Shown here: piece after piece, positions 1 to 7,590 of the stretch
Layout: each line of letters opens with the position of its first letter
How positions within the stretch are numbered: position 1 is the first letter of the stretch
Assembly: GCA_002280855.1 (NCBI GenBank)
Contig: NCEU01000005.1
Span: forward strand, 124,001 to 188,000
Direction: 5' to 3'
Origin: Sphingomonadales bacterium 32-65-25
GTDB lineage: Bacteria; Pseudomonadota; Alphaproteobacteria; Sphingomonadales; Sphingomonadaceae
Length of the DNA stretch: 64,000 nucleotides
Translations under genes and position numbers: made by a program
The notes under the pieces: generated by a model
Databases searched by the model: none
What the model was told of the DNA's origin: nothing
Seen by the model: the letters and a program-made list of their open reading frames with translations, nothing else

Positions 1-423
1 ATGCGCCAGCACGACGGCAATCGCTTGGGGATGTTCATCGGCGATCAGCTTGGCCAGCGCCGGCCCATCCACCCAATCGAGCACGGCAAAGCGCCGGCCC
101 GAGGCGGGCGGCCCGATCTTTTCGATCATGGTTTCGGCGCGCGGCGTGCCCAGCGCCATGCCCAGCCGATGGCGCAGCTGGCGGCCCTGGCTGTCGAGTG
201 CGGCCACCTGGGCGGTGCGGGCCAGAAATTCATCGAGCACATGATCAATGGCGAGCGGGTCAATCTCCGCCACCGTCAGCATGGCCTCGCCCACCTGCTG
301 CACTTCGGCCGGGCTCATGCCGGCCAGCATTTCGGCGGCCTGGGCTTCTTCCAGCACAAGCAGCAGGATGGCGCATTTCTGCGCGCCGCTCAGCGCAGCA
401 GCGGGGCTGGCCAGTTCGGTCAT
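1..423 (-). CDS. fliG: Flagellar motor switch protein FliG (N-terminal 141 codons; gene continues past the left edge)
   Basis: FliG forms the rotor ring of the flagellar C-ring on the cytoplasmic face of the MS-ring and transmits motor torque. The visible part reads MTELASPAAALSGAQKCAIL and, near the window edge, VDGPALAKLIADEHPQAIAV, which matches the conserved FliG stretch ending in EHPQ-IA-ILAH. The torque-generating C-terminal domain lies outside the window. The ATG overlaps the fliF TGA as ATGA, so the two are translationally coupled. FliG following FliF is the usual order, which supports the call. Confidence 0.93.
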   Translation of the reverse strand, partial: MTELASPAAALSGAQKCAILLLVLEEAQAAEMLAGMSPAEVQQVGEAMLTVAEIDPLAIDHVLDEFLARTAQVAALDSQGRQLRHRLGMALGTPRAETMIEKIGPPASGRRFAVLDWVDGPALAKLIADEHPQAIAVVLAH

Positions 424-2153
424 GCCGCCTCGTCCTCATCGGCCGGCGCAGGCGGTGGCGGATCTGCGGCAGGCGCAGTCAAGTCAGCGAGCAACATCTG
501 CCGCGCCACCGCCATCGCCCGGTCACGATCGCCGGTCACCAGCGTGCGCGCGATGTCGAGCTTGCCGCTGTAATCGCGGGCGGCGGCCGGGCGCAGCAGT
601 TCGCCGCCGTCGATCATCGCTTCCACGGCGGCCTTGTTGGCGGTGCCTTCGGCGAACAGGCTGGGCGCGCTGACGCCGCCGCTGCGGGACAAGGCGGCAC
701 CGGCCGCTTCGGCGGTCGCCGTGGCGGCCGCTGCCAGCACGGTGCGACGGCGCCACAGGAAGAAGCCGGCTCCCAAGGCCAGAATCAGCACGGCGGCAGC
801 GGCGATGATATAGAGTCCATAATCCTTGACGACCGGCGCTTCATACCAGGCCGCTGGCGCGTCGGTTTCGCCGACAAAGCTGCGGGTCTGCACCTCCACC
901 AGGTCGCCGCGCGCCGCATCAAAGCCCATGGCCCCGCGCACCAGCCGCTGGATATTGGCGAGTTCTTTGGCGCCGCCCTTTCCGACAGCAGCAGCATCGA
1001 GCACCACTGCCACCGACAGGCGCTTCAGCCGCGGCGCACCGGCACGGGTGACGGAGACATCCTTGCCAATCTCGAAGCTGCGCGCGGCCGCTTCGGCGGT
1101 GACAGTGCTGCCCGCGGCAGCAGGCGCAGGCGCTGCGGGCGGATTGCCGGTCACCTGGGCGGCCTGTGGCACCGTGTTGGTGAGCGCGCCAGGGATGCCA
1201 GCAGCAGCGGGCGGCGTGCCATCCATGTTGCGGCTGGTCTGTTCGGAACGCACGGTGCCGGCCGGCTGGAATCGTTCGCTGGCGGCTTCATTCTCGGAAA
1301 AATCCACGTCCGCTGCCACTTCGGCGGTGAAGCGGCCGGGGCCCAGCATCGGCGTGAGCAGTTTCACCAGCCGTTCGCGCACCAGGCTTTCCAGCTGCTG
1401 CTGATAGGCCAGATGCTGGGCATCGCCCGACACCCCGGCCGACAGCAGCGCGCCCGATTGATCGACCACGCTCACCCGGTCACTGGTCAGGCCAGGCACC
1501 GAAGTGGCCACCAACCAGATCACCGCGCGCACCTGCGCTTCCGAAAGGCTGCGCCCCGCTGCCAGCGTGACGAATACGCTGGCCGAAGGGGCGGCGCGGT
1601 CGCGGATGAACACCGAGGGCTCCGGTGTCGCCACATGCACGCGCGCTGCCTTCACACCGTCAATGGCCTCCACGCTCATCGCCAGTTCGCGCTCCAGCGC
1701 CTGCTTCAGCCGCGCCGCCTCCACCGAACGCGAGGCGCCCAGCGGCATGTCGGCGAGCGCCTGCCCGGCGGCGGCGCTGGCTTTCGGCAGGCCCTGCCCG
1801 GCGAGCAGGATGCGGGCGCGCGCGGCATCACCGGCCGGCACTTCCACCGTGCCGCTGTCCTGGTTGATGCGATAATCGAAATTGGCGGCGGCCAGCGCAT
1901 CGGCCACCGCTGCTGCATCAGCTTCGGCCAGGCTGGGATAGAGTGGCCGCCAATTGGGCTGGCGCAGGGTAAACCAGGCCAGTGCGGCCGCCGCCAGCAG
2001 CGCAATGACCAGCAGCGCCGGGCGCGCCTGCTGCACGGCCGGGCTGGCCCACAGGCTCTGAGCGCGGCTGGCGATCGGCGCCAGCGCTGGCGGCACAGAC
2101 AGGCCCGGCGCCGGCGGCGGCGCTTCAGGGGTCAAGGCAGCGTTGTCGCTCAT
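420..2153 (-). CDS. fliF: Flagellar MS-ring protein FliF
   Basis: FliF builds the inner-membrane MS-ring on which the basal body assembles. The 577-residue protein has the expected architecture: a short cytoplasmic N-terminus, a first membrane helix at about residues 45-63, a long periplasmic YscJ/FliF-type region, a second helix at about 440-465, and a cytoplasmic tail ending in an acidic, proline-rich stretch (PPPPAPADEDEAA) that in the family docks on FliG. Length is normal for alphaproteobacteria. It starts 4 nt after the fliE stop and overlaps fliG by ATGA, so it belongs to the flbD-fliE-fliF-fliG operon. Confidence 0.95.
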   Translation of the reverse strand: MSDNAALTPEAPPPAPGLSVPPALAPIASRAQSLWASPAVQQARPALLVIALLAAAALAWFTLRQPNWRPLYPSLAEADAAAVADALAAANFDYRINQDSGTVEVPAGDAARARILLAGQGLPKASAAAGQALADMPLGASRSVEAARLKQALERELAMSVEAIDGVKAARVHVATPEPSVFIRDRAAPSASVFVTLAAGRSLSEAQVRAVIWLVATSVPGLTSDRVSVVDQSGALLSAGVSGDAQHLAYQQQLESLVRERLVKLLTPMLGPGRFTAEVAADVDFSENEAASERFQPAGTVRSEQTSRNMDGTPPAAAGIPGALTNTVPQAAQVTGNPPAAPAPAAAGSTVTAEAAARSFEIGKDVSVTRAGAPRLKRLSVAVVLDAAAVGKGGAKELANIQRLVRGAMGFDAARGDLVEVQTRSFVGETDAPAAWYEAPVVKDYGLYIIAAAAVLILALGAGFFLWRRRTVLAAAATATAEAAGAALSRSGGVSAPSLFAEGTANKAAVEAMIDGGELLRPAAARDYSGKLDIARTLVTGDRDRAMAVARQMLLADLTAPAADPPPPAPADEDEAA

Positions 2154-2157
2154 GCGC

Positions 2158-2508
2158 TCACAGCGGCATGTTCATGACGTCCTTGTAGGCCCCCACCAGG
2201 CGGTTGCGCGCCTGCAGGGTGGCTTCAAAGGCGATGGAGGCCTTCTGGCGGGCGATCATCACGCTGGCCAGATCGTGGGTCTGCCCGGTTTCATAGGCGT
2301 TGGTGGCCGACGTGGCCTGATCCTGAATGGCGGAGACGGAACGCAGCGCTTCGTTGAGCGCGGTGCCGAACTGGGGTTGTTCGGGCGCGGCCGGCGTACC
2401 GATACCGCCCACCCCGCCGCGCAGTGACGGCGCCTGTAACGCATCACTGCGCGCCAGGATTTGCTGGCGCAGCTTCAGGATCGACGCACTGTCAACTGGA
2501 GGCAGCAT
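2158..2508 (-). CDS. fliE: Flagellar hook-basal body complex protein FliE
   Basis: FliE is the small adaptor joining the MS-ring to the proximal rod. The 116-residue product has the typical conserved C-terminal half: FGTALNEALRSVSAIQDQA followed by a DLASVMIARQKASIAFEAT segment and a terminal NRLVGAYKDVMNMPL. There is no signal peptide, as expected for a type III exported protein. Its ATG overlaps the flbD stop as TAATG and fliF begins 4 nt downstream, indicating coupled translation. Confidence 0.94.
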   Translation of the reverse strand: MLPPVDSASILKLRQQILARSDALQAPSLRGGVGGIGTPAAPEQPQFGTALNEALRSVSAIQDQATSATNAYETGQTHDLASVMIARQKASIAFEATLQARNRLVGAYKDVMNMPL

Positions 2509-3707
2509 TACTGCACCATGTTGGCGGCTTCACGCCCATTGCCGCGCTGAGCCGCCAATTTGTAGCGCAGCGTGCGTTCGGAAATGCCAAGCCGGCGGGC
2601 GGCATCGCGGCGGCTGGCGCTGGTGGCGAGCGCGCGGGCGATGCTTTCCTGCTCGGCCAGCCGCATCTGGCCGGGCAGCGGCAAGCCCGTAGCGGACGGC
2701 GCCAGCGCCGGCGCGCGCGCATCGATCAGCAGATGGCGGGCGCTGATATCCGGCCCGTCGCACAGCACCAGCGCGCGATCCAGCACATTGCCCAGTTCAC
2801 GCACATTGCCGGGCCAATCATGGCTGGCCAGCCGAGCGCGCGCACAGGGGGTGAGCCACGGCACCAGGCCATCGCCGCCGGCGCGGCCCAGCAGCCAGTG
2901 GGCGGCAATGGCAACAATATCAGCCGGGCGTTCGGCCAGCGGCGTCGTGCGCAGCGGGAACACCGCCAGCCGCCAGTAAAGATCGGCGCGAAAGCGGCCG
3001 GCGGCCACATCTGCCGCCAGATCGCGATTGCCCGCCGCGATCAGGCGCACGTCAACCTTCACCGGGCGGGTGGCGCCCACGGCCAGCACCTCGCGTTCCT
3101 GCAGCACGCGCAGCAGCTTGGCCTGCGCGGCGAGTGGCAGTTCGGCGACTTCATCGAGGAACAGCGTGCCGCCGTCAGCGCTGCGGATCAGGCCTGGCGA
3201 GGCGGCATGGGCGCCGGTAAAGGCGCCGCGCTCGTGCCCGAACAGCGTGGCTTCCACCATCTGTTCGGCGAGCGCGGCGCAGTTCACCGCGACGAGGGGG
3301 GCTTGGCGGCGAGAGGAAGATTGATGCACAAGCCGGGCCAGACCTTCCTTGCCGGTGCCGGTGGGGCCTTCGATCAGCACGCTGGTTGGGGACGCGCCAA
3401 CCCGCGCCGCCAACGCCAGCAGATCGCGCGAGGACGGATCAGCCGCGGCCGGCCGGTTGGGCGCATCAAAGGCCGCCGCCAGCGCCAGCGCCCATTCGGC
3501 ATCACCCGGTGCCACGTCCAGTTGCAGCGTGTTCCCCTCCAGCCGCGCCGAGCCTGCGGCCGCCTTGTTCAAGATCAGCCGGCGCGATTTAAGCCCGGCG
3601 CCGGGAAACCGTTGATTGCAAATGACAAGCTCGAGATCGGCGCGATCCCAATCGGCGAGACCGGGGATCCAGGGTAACGGCGACGGAACGGGGACAGGCG
3701 TGCTCAT
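2508..3707 (-). CDS. flbD: Sigma-54-dependent flagellar transcriptional regulator (FlbD-like), no recognisable receiver domain
   Basis: This is an enhancer-binding AAA+ activator that would drive RNA polymerase-sigma54 at flagellar promoters. It has Walker A GPTGTGKE at about 114-121, the sigma54-contacting GAFTGA loop at 161-166, Walker B TLFLDEVAEL with D185/E186, an arginine-finger segment FRADLYWRL, and a C-terminal Fis-type helix-turn-helix (RRDAARRLGISERTLRYKLA). The roughly 110 residues before the AAA+ domain show no typical receiver pattern. Position ahead of fliE-fliF-fliG supports a FlbD role. The ATG has a GAGGA Shine-Dalgarno 6 nt upstream and an in-frame TGA four codons upstream, which fixes the start. 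It might instead be called a FleQ/NtrC-type regulator. Confidence 0.88.
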   Translation of the reverse strand: MSTPVPVPSPLPWIPGLADWDRADLELVICNQRFPGAGLKSRRLILNKAAAGSARLEGNTLQLDVAPGDAEWALALAAAFDAPNRPAAADPSSRDLLALAARVGASPTSVLIEGPTGTGKEGLARLVHQSSSRRQAPLVAVNCAALAEQMVEATLFGHERGAFTGAHAASPGLIRSADGGTLFLDEVAELPLAAQAKLLRVLQEREVLAVGATRPVKVDVRLIAAGNRDLAADVAAGRFRADLYWRLAVFPLRTTPLAERPADIVAIAAHWLLGRAGGDGLVPWLTPCARARLASHDWPGNVRELGNVLDRALVLCDGPDISARHLLIDARAPALAPSATGLPLPGQMRLAEQESIARALATSASRRDAARRLGISERTLRYKLAAQRGNGREAANMVQ

Positions 3708-3718
3708 GCCCGTTCCTC

Positions 3719-3734
3719 AGCAAGGCGCGTGCCA
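3719..3734 (-). promoter_or_regulatory. Sigma-54 (-24/-12) promoter of the flbD-fliEFG operon
   Basis: Read on the minus strand this is TGGCACG-CGCC-TTGCT, a near-perfect match to the sigma54 consensus TGGCACG-N4-TTGCW, with the invariant GG and GC at the right spacing. Taking the C of TTGC as -12 puts transcription start at about 3708, one base before the flbD ATG at 3707. Transcripts from here would be essentially leaderless, because the GAGGA ribosome binding site lies inside the promoter. Since flbD encodes a sigma54 activator, autoregulation is likely. Confidence 0.8.
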
Positions 3735-3758
3735 AATCACCTTCCTGAACGGCCGCCA

Positions 3759-3776
3759 CCATGCGGCATGGTTAAC
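3759..3776 (-). promoter_or_regulatory. CtrA-type half-site TTAACCATG overlapping a 13-bp palindrome
   Basis: On the minus strand, bases 3775-3767 read TTAACCATG, the canonical CtrA half-site. It overlaps a perfect palindrome CCATGC-G-GCATGG at 3759-3771 and adjoins GTTAAC at 3771-3776. It lies about 60 bp upstream of the flbD start, where CtrA or another regulator could act on the flagellar operon. A second TTAA at the usual 7-bp spacing is absent. Binding is inference; the motif is visible. Confidence 0.5.
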
Positions 3777-3829
3777 AAATTATCGCCCGTCAAAATGCCG
3801 ACAGGCAAAGCGTCAGCGGCCCGACATGG

Positions 3830-3870
3830 CGGGCGTCAAGCGTTTGACACTGTCAGTAATCTGACGCCCG
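3830..3870. terminator. Hairpin just downstream of mnmA with a nested palindrome (terminator or operator)
   Basis: A 9-bp perfect inverted repeat CGGGCGTCA (3830-3838) / TGACGCCCG (3862-3870) encloses 23 nt that contain a second perfect palindrome, TGACACTGTCA (3845-3855). It begins 5 nt after the mnmA stop codon, so a transcription-termination role is plausible, but no T-run follows. The nested palindrome could instead be an operator-like site between mnmA and the flagellar operon. Confidence 0.4.
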
Positions 3871-3874
3871 GATT

Positions 3875-5026
3875 TCAGGCCGGGATCAGGCCCGGTTCGG
3901 CCGCCACGGTGGCCACCATCGTGCCACCGGCCACCAGCCGATCCCCGATATAGGCCACTGCCGCCTGGCCGGGGGCGACGCCGAACTGCGGTTCGGCAAA
4001 GCGCAGCATGTCGCCTTCGATCCAGCCCTGCGCCAACGGTGCCATCGATCGCACCTTCACCGTTAGCGGGCCATCAATCGGGCCGAGAAGATTGGCGCCA
4101 TCCAGTTGCACCGCAAGCACCGCCAGCGCCCGGCGCGGCCCGGCGATGACACGGTTCTGCGCGGCATCGATGCCGATCACATACAGCGGCTCGGCTTGGC
4201 CACCCAGTTCAAGGCCGCGGCGCTGGCCAACGGTGAAACGGTGGATGCCATTGTGGCCGCCAAGCACCCGGCCAGCGACATCGACGATCTCGCCGGGCCG
4301 AGCCAGTTCCGGCCGGATCTTCTCCACCACCGCCGCATAATCGCCGCCGGGCACGAAGCAGATATCCTGACTGTCGGGCTTGGCCGCCACGATCAGGCCA
4401 AAGGCTTCAGCCAAGGCGCGGGTTTCGGCCTTGGCCAGCCCGCCCAGCGGAAAACGCAGATAATCGAGCTGGACCTGACTGGTGGTCCACAGGAAATAGC
4501 TCTGGTCCTTTCCCGGATCAGCGCCGCGATGCAGTTCGGCGCCATCAGGGCCATCGATGCGCTGCACATAATGGCCAGTCAGCAACGCCTCGGCCCCCAG
4601 ATCGCGGGCAAGCGCGATCAGATCGGTGAACTTCACCGTGCGGTTGCATTCAACGCACGGCACCGGGGTCAGACCCTTGGCATAGGAGTCGACGAAATTG
4701 TCGATCACTGCCTCGCGGAAGCGGCTTTCCATATCGATGACATAGTGGGCGATGCCCAATCGCTCGGCCACGGCCCGGGCATCGCGGATATCGGCCCCGG
4801 CGCAGCAGGCGCCCGGCCGGCGCGCGGCCGCGCCCTGATCATACAACTGCAGTGTGATGCCCACCGTGTCGCAGCCGGCGGCCGCTGCCAGTGCCGCCAC
4901 CACCGACGAATCGACCCCGCCCGACATGGCGACGGCCACTCGCCGGCCAGCCAAAGGCGCCAGCGCGTCGCGCGCGCTGGCGGGCAGCGCGTCAAGATCG
5001 AGGGGAAAGGCGGTGGGCATGTTCAT
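3875..5026 (-). CDS. mnmA: tRNA-specific 2-thiouridylase MnmA
   Basis: MnmA adenylates and thiolates U34 of tRNA-Lys, -Glu and -Gln. The PP-loop ATP site [16 protein letters not shown] is near the N-terminus; the conserved PCVECN segment holds one catalytic cysteine and [10 protein letters not shown] holds the other. The open frame extends to a TTG at 5068 with further ATGs at 5050, 5026 and 5020. ATG 5026 ([12 protein letters not shown]...) is chosen because no start has a strong Shine-Dalgarno and family members begin only shortly before the PP-loop; the start is uncertain by up to 14 codons. The gene is divergent from sciP. Confidence 0.93.
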   Translation of the reverse strand: MNMPTAFPLDLDALPASARDALAPLAGRRVAVAMSGGVDSSVVAALAAAAGCDTVGITLQLYDQGAAARRPGACCAGADIRDARAVAERLGIAHYVIDMESRFREAVIDNFVDSYAKGLTPVPCVECNRTVKFTDLIALARDLGAEALLTGHYVQRIDGPDGAELHRGADPGKDQSYFLWTTSQVQLDYLRFPLGGLAKAETRALAEAFGLIVAAKPDSQDICFVPGGDYAAVVEKIRPELARPGEIVDVAGRVLGGHNGIHRFTVGQRRGLELGGQAEPLYVIGIDAAQNRVIAGPRRALAVLAVQLDGANLLGPIDGPLTVKVRSMAPLAQGWIEGDMLRFAEPQFGVAPGQAAVAYIGDRLVAGGTMVATVAAEPGLIPA

Positions 5027-5070
5027 GGGCTCAGGCGGCGCAATGGGCATGCGGCCGGTTGTCGTCAAGG

Positions 5071-5123
5071 GGCGCGCCCGGTAAAGCCGGGCTGCGCGCC
5101 GCCGTCATGATGAATGGTTCATC
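5071..5123. repeat. Two inverted repeats in the mnmA-sciP divergent intergenic region
   Basis: Bases 5071-5100 form an imperfect GC-rich hairpin (GGCGCGCCCGG ... CCGGGCTGCGCGCC). Bases 5109-5123 form a perfect 6-bp inverted repeat GATGAA-TGG-TTCATC, an operator-like sequence 40 nt upstream of the sciP ATG. No factor can be named. The 136-nt gap between mnmA and sciP holds no other recognisable feature. Confidence 0.35.
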
Positions 5124-5162
5124 CCGTTTCATCGGCCCCGCGCGCCGACAAGAGGCAAATCC

Positions 5163-5444
5163 ATGTCGTTCATGTCTCCACCCCCGCCCGGATTCGCTGA
5201 CGATTCGTTGCCTCCCAATGATACGGTGCGTTGGGTGCCAAGCCGCAAGGCCGCCGTGCTCAAGGCGATCCGGGATGGCCACGTCAGCCTAGAAGACGCT
5301 TGCAAGCGTTGGCGCTTAAGCATTGAAGAGATTCAACTTTGGCAGCGCGCGGTGGACAAGGTGGGCACACCTGGCCTGCGGGTGACTCGGGTGCAGATCT
5401 ATCGCCCACTGTTTGAATCAGATGAATCATATGGTAAACAATGA
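5163..5444 (+). CDS. sciP: CtrA inhibitor SciP (DUF1153 family)
   Basis: SciP is a small helix-turn-helix protein that in Caulobacter binds CtrA and blocks its activation of target promoters. The 93-residue product carries the family core RWVPSRKAAVLKAIRDGHVS, then LEDACKRWRLSIEEIQLWQR, then GLRVTRVQIYRPL. An AGAGG ribosome binding site precedes the ATG at 5163; a second Met lies three codons later. It is immediately upstream of and co-oriented with ctrA, and near the flagellar operon, both fitting a role in CtrA output. Three GATTC sites lie within the gene (5191, 5202, 5330). Confidence 0.9.
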   Translation: MSFMSPPPPGFADDSLPPNDTVRWVPSRKAAVLKAIRDGHVSLEDACKRWRLSIEEIQLWQRAVDKVGTPGLRVTRVQIYRPLFESDESYGKQ

Positions 5445-5513
5445 GTCAACATTTGGAATAAATTAGATAATTTTCTAAAGAGGTGTTTACGGATGCTCAT
5501 AAATCAGGTTAAC
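5415..5513 (+). promoter_or_regulatory. ctrA promoter region with three GANTC (CcrM-type) sites, a -10 box and a TTAAC half-site
   Basis: GANTC sites occur at 5415-5419 (GAATC), 5424-5428 (GAATC) and 5443-5447 (GAGTC). The last occupies the -35 position (5443-5448) exactly 17 nt upstream of a GATAAT -10 box at 5466-5471, predicting a start near 5478. A TTAGA-N6-TCTAA inverted repeat overlaps the -10, and a TTAAC CtrA half-site lies at 5509-5513. The segment is strikingly AT-rich for this genome. The layout resembles methylation-sensitive GcrA/CcrM control of ctrA known from Caulobacter; that function is inferred here. Confidence 0.6.
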
Positions 5514-5578
5514 TGTTCAAAGGGGTGTGTGCCGGGCTTGTTGCGCCCGGCGGTCAATCCGAACTCGGAGACGTATGC

Positions 5579-6283
5579 ATGCGCGTTCTTTTGATTGAAG
5601 ACGACCGTGCAATGTCTCGCAGCGTTGAGCGCATGCTCGACGAAGCGAGCATCGAGCACGAAACTGCGGGCACAGGGGAGCTCGCGCTCGAATTTGCTCG
5701 AACCTATGAATTCGATGTGGTCATGCTTGACCTCACGCTGCCCGATATCAGCGGTCACGAAGTGCTGCGCCAACTGCGCCAACTGCGCATCAACACGCCA
5801 GTGCTGATCCTGTCGGGTGACGCCGAAACCACCAGCAAGGTGACCGGCTTTGGCGCGGGCGCCGACGATTATGTCACCAAGCCTTTCGACCGCCAGGAAC
5901 TCATGGCCCGCCTGCACGCCCTCGTGCGGCGCAGTCAGGGTCATGGCCAGTCACTCATTGTCACCGGTCCGGTCGCGGTTGATCTGGCGGCCCGCAGCGT
6001 GTCGGTGGACGGCAAGCGCGTGGCACTGACCGGCAAGGAATATGCGATCCTCGAGATGCTGTCGCTCCGCAAGGGAATGACGCTGACCAAGGAAATGTTC
6101 CTGACCCATCTTTATGGTGGCCGCGACGAGCCGGAACTGAAGATCATCGACGTGTTTGTGTGCAAGCTGCGCAAGAAGTTGCACCAGGCCGGTGCGCCGT
6201 CGTCCGGCTGCATCGAAACCGTTTGGGGCCGCGGCTATGCGCTACGCGACCCGGAACCCAGTGAATATCCTGCCGTGGCCTGA
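5579..6283 (+). CDS. ctrA: Cell-cycle master response regulator CtrA
   Basis: CtrA is the OmpR-type DNA-binding response regulator of the alphaproteobacterial cell cycle and flagellar hierarchy. From [12 protein letters not shown] the receiver domain has acidic D8/D9, phospho-acceptor D51 in [10 protein letters not shown], and the K in DDYVTKPFD; the winged-helix domain ends in the recognition region [12 protein letters not shown] and [13 protein letters not shown]. It is 234 residues, close to Caulobacter CtrA. Start 5579 has GGAG 8 nt upstream; an upstream in-frame ATG at 5525 would add a non-homologous leader and is rejected. The C-terminus ends in ...PAVA, a small hydrophobic tail that could serve as a degradation signal. 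A strong terminator follows. Confidence 0.95.
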   Translation: MRVLLIEDDRAMSRSVERMLDEASIEHETAGTGELALEFARTYEFDVVMLDLTLPDISGHEVLRQLRQLRINTPVLILSGDAETTSKVTGFGAGADDYVTKPFDRQELMARLHALVRRSQGHGQSLIVTGPVAVDLAARSVSVDGKRVALTGKEYAILEMLSLRKGMTLTKEMFLTHLYGGRDEPELKIIDVFVCKLRKKLHQAGAPSSGCIETVWGRGYALRDPEPSEYPAVA

Positions 6284-6311
6284 ATCAGGTCACGGCACGC
6301 TCCTTCCACGA

Positions 6312-6340
6312 AGGCCGCTGGGCAACCAGCGGCCTTTTTG
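6312..6340 (+). terminator. Rho-independent terminator of ctrA
   Basis: A perfect 10-bp stem AGGCCGCTGG / CCAGCGGCCT closes on a GCAA tetraloop (6322-6325) and is followed by a TTTT run. It lies 28 nt after the ctrA stop and separates it from the convergent trmJ gene. Confidence 0.92.
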
Positions 6341-6344
6341 GTTG

Positions 6345-7079
6345 TCAGGATGGCCGGCGTGCCTGTACCAAATGGCGCACGACGCCGCGCAGGAACTGCA
6401 CTTCCGCGCCGGTAAATCCCGGGCGCGTCAGCACATTGCGCAGCATCCACCGTGCGGTTTCGGTTTTGCCGGGCGCGGGATTGAAAAAGCCATTGGTTTC
6501 CAACTGCGAGTCGATCGTCGCAATCAGCCCGGCCAGTTCATGCTGGGCCGCCGGGCCGTCGCTATTGACCAGCCAGGTGGGTGGCGGCGCGTCATGGCCC
6601 ATCACCCAAGCATAGCCCAGCACGGCGACGGCCTGCGCCAGGTTAAGGCTGCCGAAATCGGGATTGCTGGGAATGGTGCAGATGGCGTGGCACTTCAGCA
6701 GATCCTCGCGCACCAGTCCGGTACGCTCCGGCCCGAACAACAGCGCGGATTTGCCGGGCAGCGCCTGCAGTTCCGCTACACAGCCAGCGGGCGACGTCAC
6801 GCGGCGAACCATGTCGCGCGTGGTTTGCGCGGTGCCGATGGTCAGATGGCAATCGACAATCGCCTCAGCCACGCTGTCAAACACGCGCGCGTTCTCGATC
6901 ACGCTGTCCGCACCAGCCGCAGAGGGACCGGCGTCCGGATTGGGCCAGCCGTCACGCGGTTGCACCAGGCGCAATTCGGTCAGGCCGAAATTCAGCATGG
7001 CGCGGGCCACAGCGCCGATGTTCATGCCCAATTGCGGGCGCACGAGGATGATCGCGGGCGGATTGAGGGGCAGGCTCAT
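6345..7079 (-). CDS. trmJ: tRNA (cytidine/uridine-32-2'-O)-methyltransferase, TrmJ/SpoU family
   Basis: A SPOUT-class 2'-O-methyltransferase of TrmJ type, predicted to methylate position 32 of tRNAs with S-adenosylmethionine. The knot motifs are clear: N-terminal LVRPQLGMNIGAVARAMLNFG, central LLFGPERTGLVREDL, and C-terminal IPSNPDFGSLNLAQAVAVLG. Length (244 residues) fits TrmJ including its C-terminal extension. It follows nrdR by 31 nt and may be the last gene of the rpiB-glyA-orf-nrdR-trmJ run. Target specificity is assigned by family, not seen in the sequence. Confidence 0.88.
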   Translation of the reverse strand: MSLPLNPPAIILVRPQLGMNIGAVARAMLNFGLTELRLVQPRDGWPNPDAGPSAAGADSVIENARVFDSVAEAIVDCHLTIGTAQTTRDMVRRVTSPAGCVAELQALPGKSALLFGPERTGLVREDLLKCHAICTIPSNPDFGSLNLAQAVAVLGYAWVMGHDAPPPTWLVNSDGPAAQHELAGLIATIDSQLETNGFFNPAPGKTETARWMLRNVLTRPGFTGAEVQFLRGVVRHLVQARRPS

Positions 7080-7110
7080 GAAGTCGCCCTAGCCGGTTTG
7101 CCGGCGCTTG

Positions 7111-7590
7111 TCAGTCGGGCTTGCCCTTCACGCCGTTCACGGCCTCGCTCAGCCCGCCCACGAACGTCTCAAAATCCTTGGCTTCACGGAAATCGCGATA
7201 GACCGACGCAAAACGGATATAGGCCACCGGATCGAGCGCCTGCAACGCCGCCATCACCAGCTCGCCCACCACATCGGCCTCGATCTCGGCTTCGCCCAGA
7301 GATTCCAGCTGGCGTACCACACCGTTGACCAGCCGCTCGATGCGTTCGGGCTCCACCGGTCGCTTGCGGCAAGCAATTTCAATGGATCGCGCCAACTTGT
7401 CACGGTCGAACGGCTCGCGCTTGCCGCTCTTCTTGACCAAGGTGAGTTCGCGCAGTTGCACGCGTTCGAAGGTGGTAAAGCGGCCAGCACAGGCCGGGCA
7501 CTGCCGCCGCCGTCGGATCGACGCGCCATCATCGGTGGGACGGCTGTCCTTCACCTGGGTGTCGTCATTGCCGCAAAATGGACAGCGCAT
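7111..7590 (-). CDS. nrdR: Transcriptional repressor NrdR
   Basis: NrdR represses ribonucleotide reductase genes in response to ATP/dATP. The zinc ribbon uses C3, C6, C31 and C34 ([10 protein letters not shown] ... [10 protein letters not shown]), followed by TTFERVQL and an ATP-cone domain from about 46 to 136 (VVKK-type [14 protein letters not shown]). 159 residues is the standard length. Its ATG overlaps the stop of the upstream small membrane-protein gene by one base (TGATG), coupling the two. No NrdR boxes or nrd genes are present in this window. Confidence 0.95.
   Translation of the reverse strand: MRCPFCGNDDTQVKDSRPTDDGASIRRRRQCPACAGRFTTFERVQLRELTLVKKSGKREPFDRDKLARSIEIACRKRPVEPERIERLVNGVVRQLESLGEAEIEADVVGELVMAALQALDPVAYIRFASVYRDFREAKDFETFVGGLSEAVNGVKGKPD

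Noticed and set aside
198..2177. A 659-codon open frame on the plus strand
   Set aside because: Antisense to fliF. It is arginine/histidine-rich and matches nothing, whereas fliF has all its domains and operon context.
5525..5578. An earlier start for ctrA giving 18 extra residues
   Set aside because: The extra leader does not resemble CtrA, and the GGAG at 5567-5570 is correctly spaced for the ATG at 5579, which begins MRVLLIEDD as in the family.
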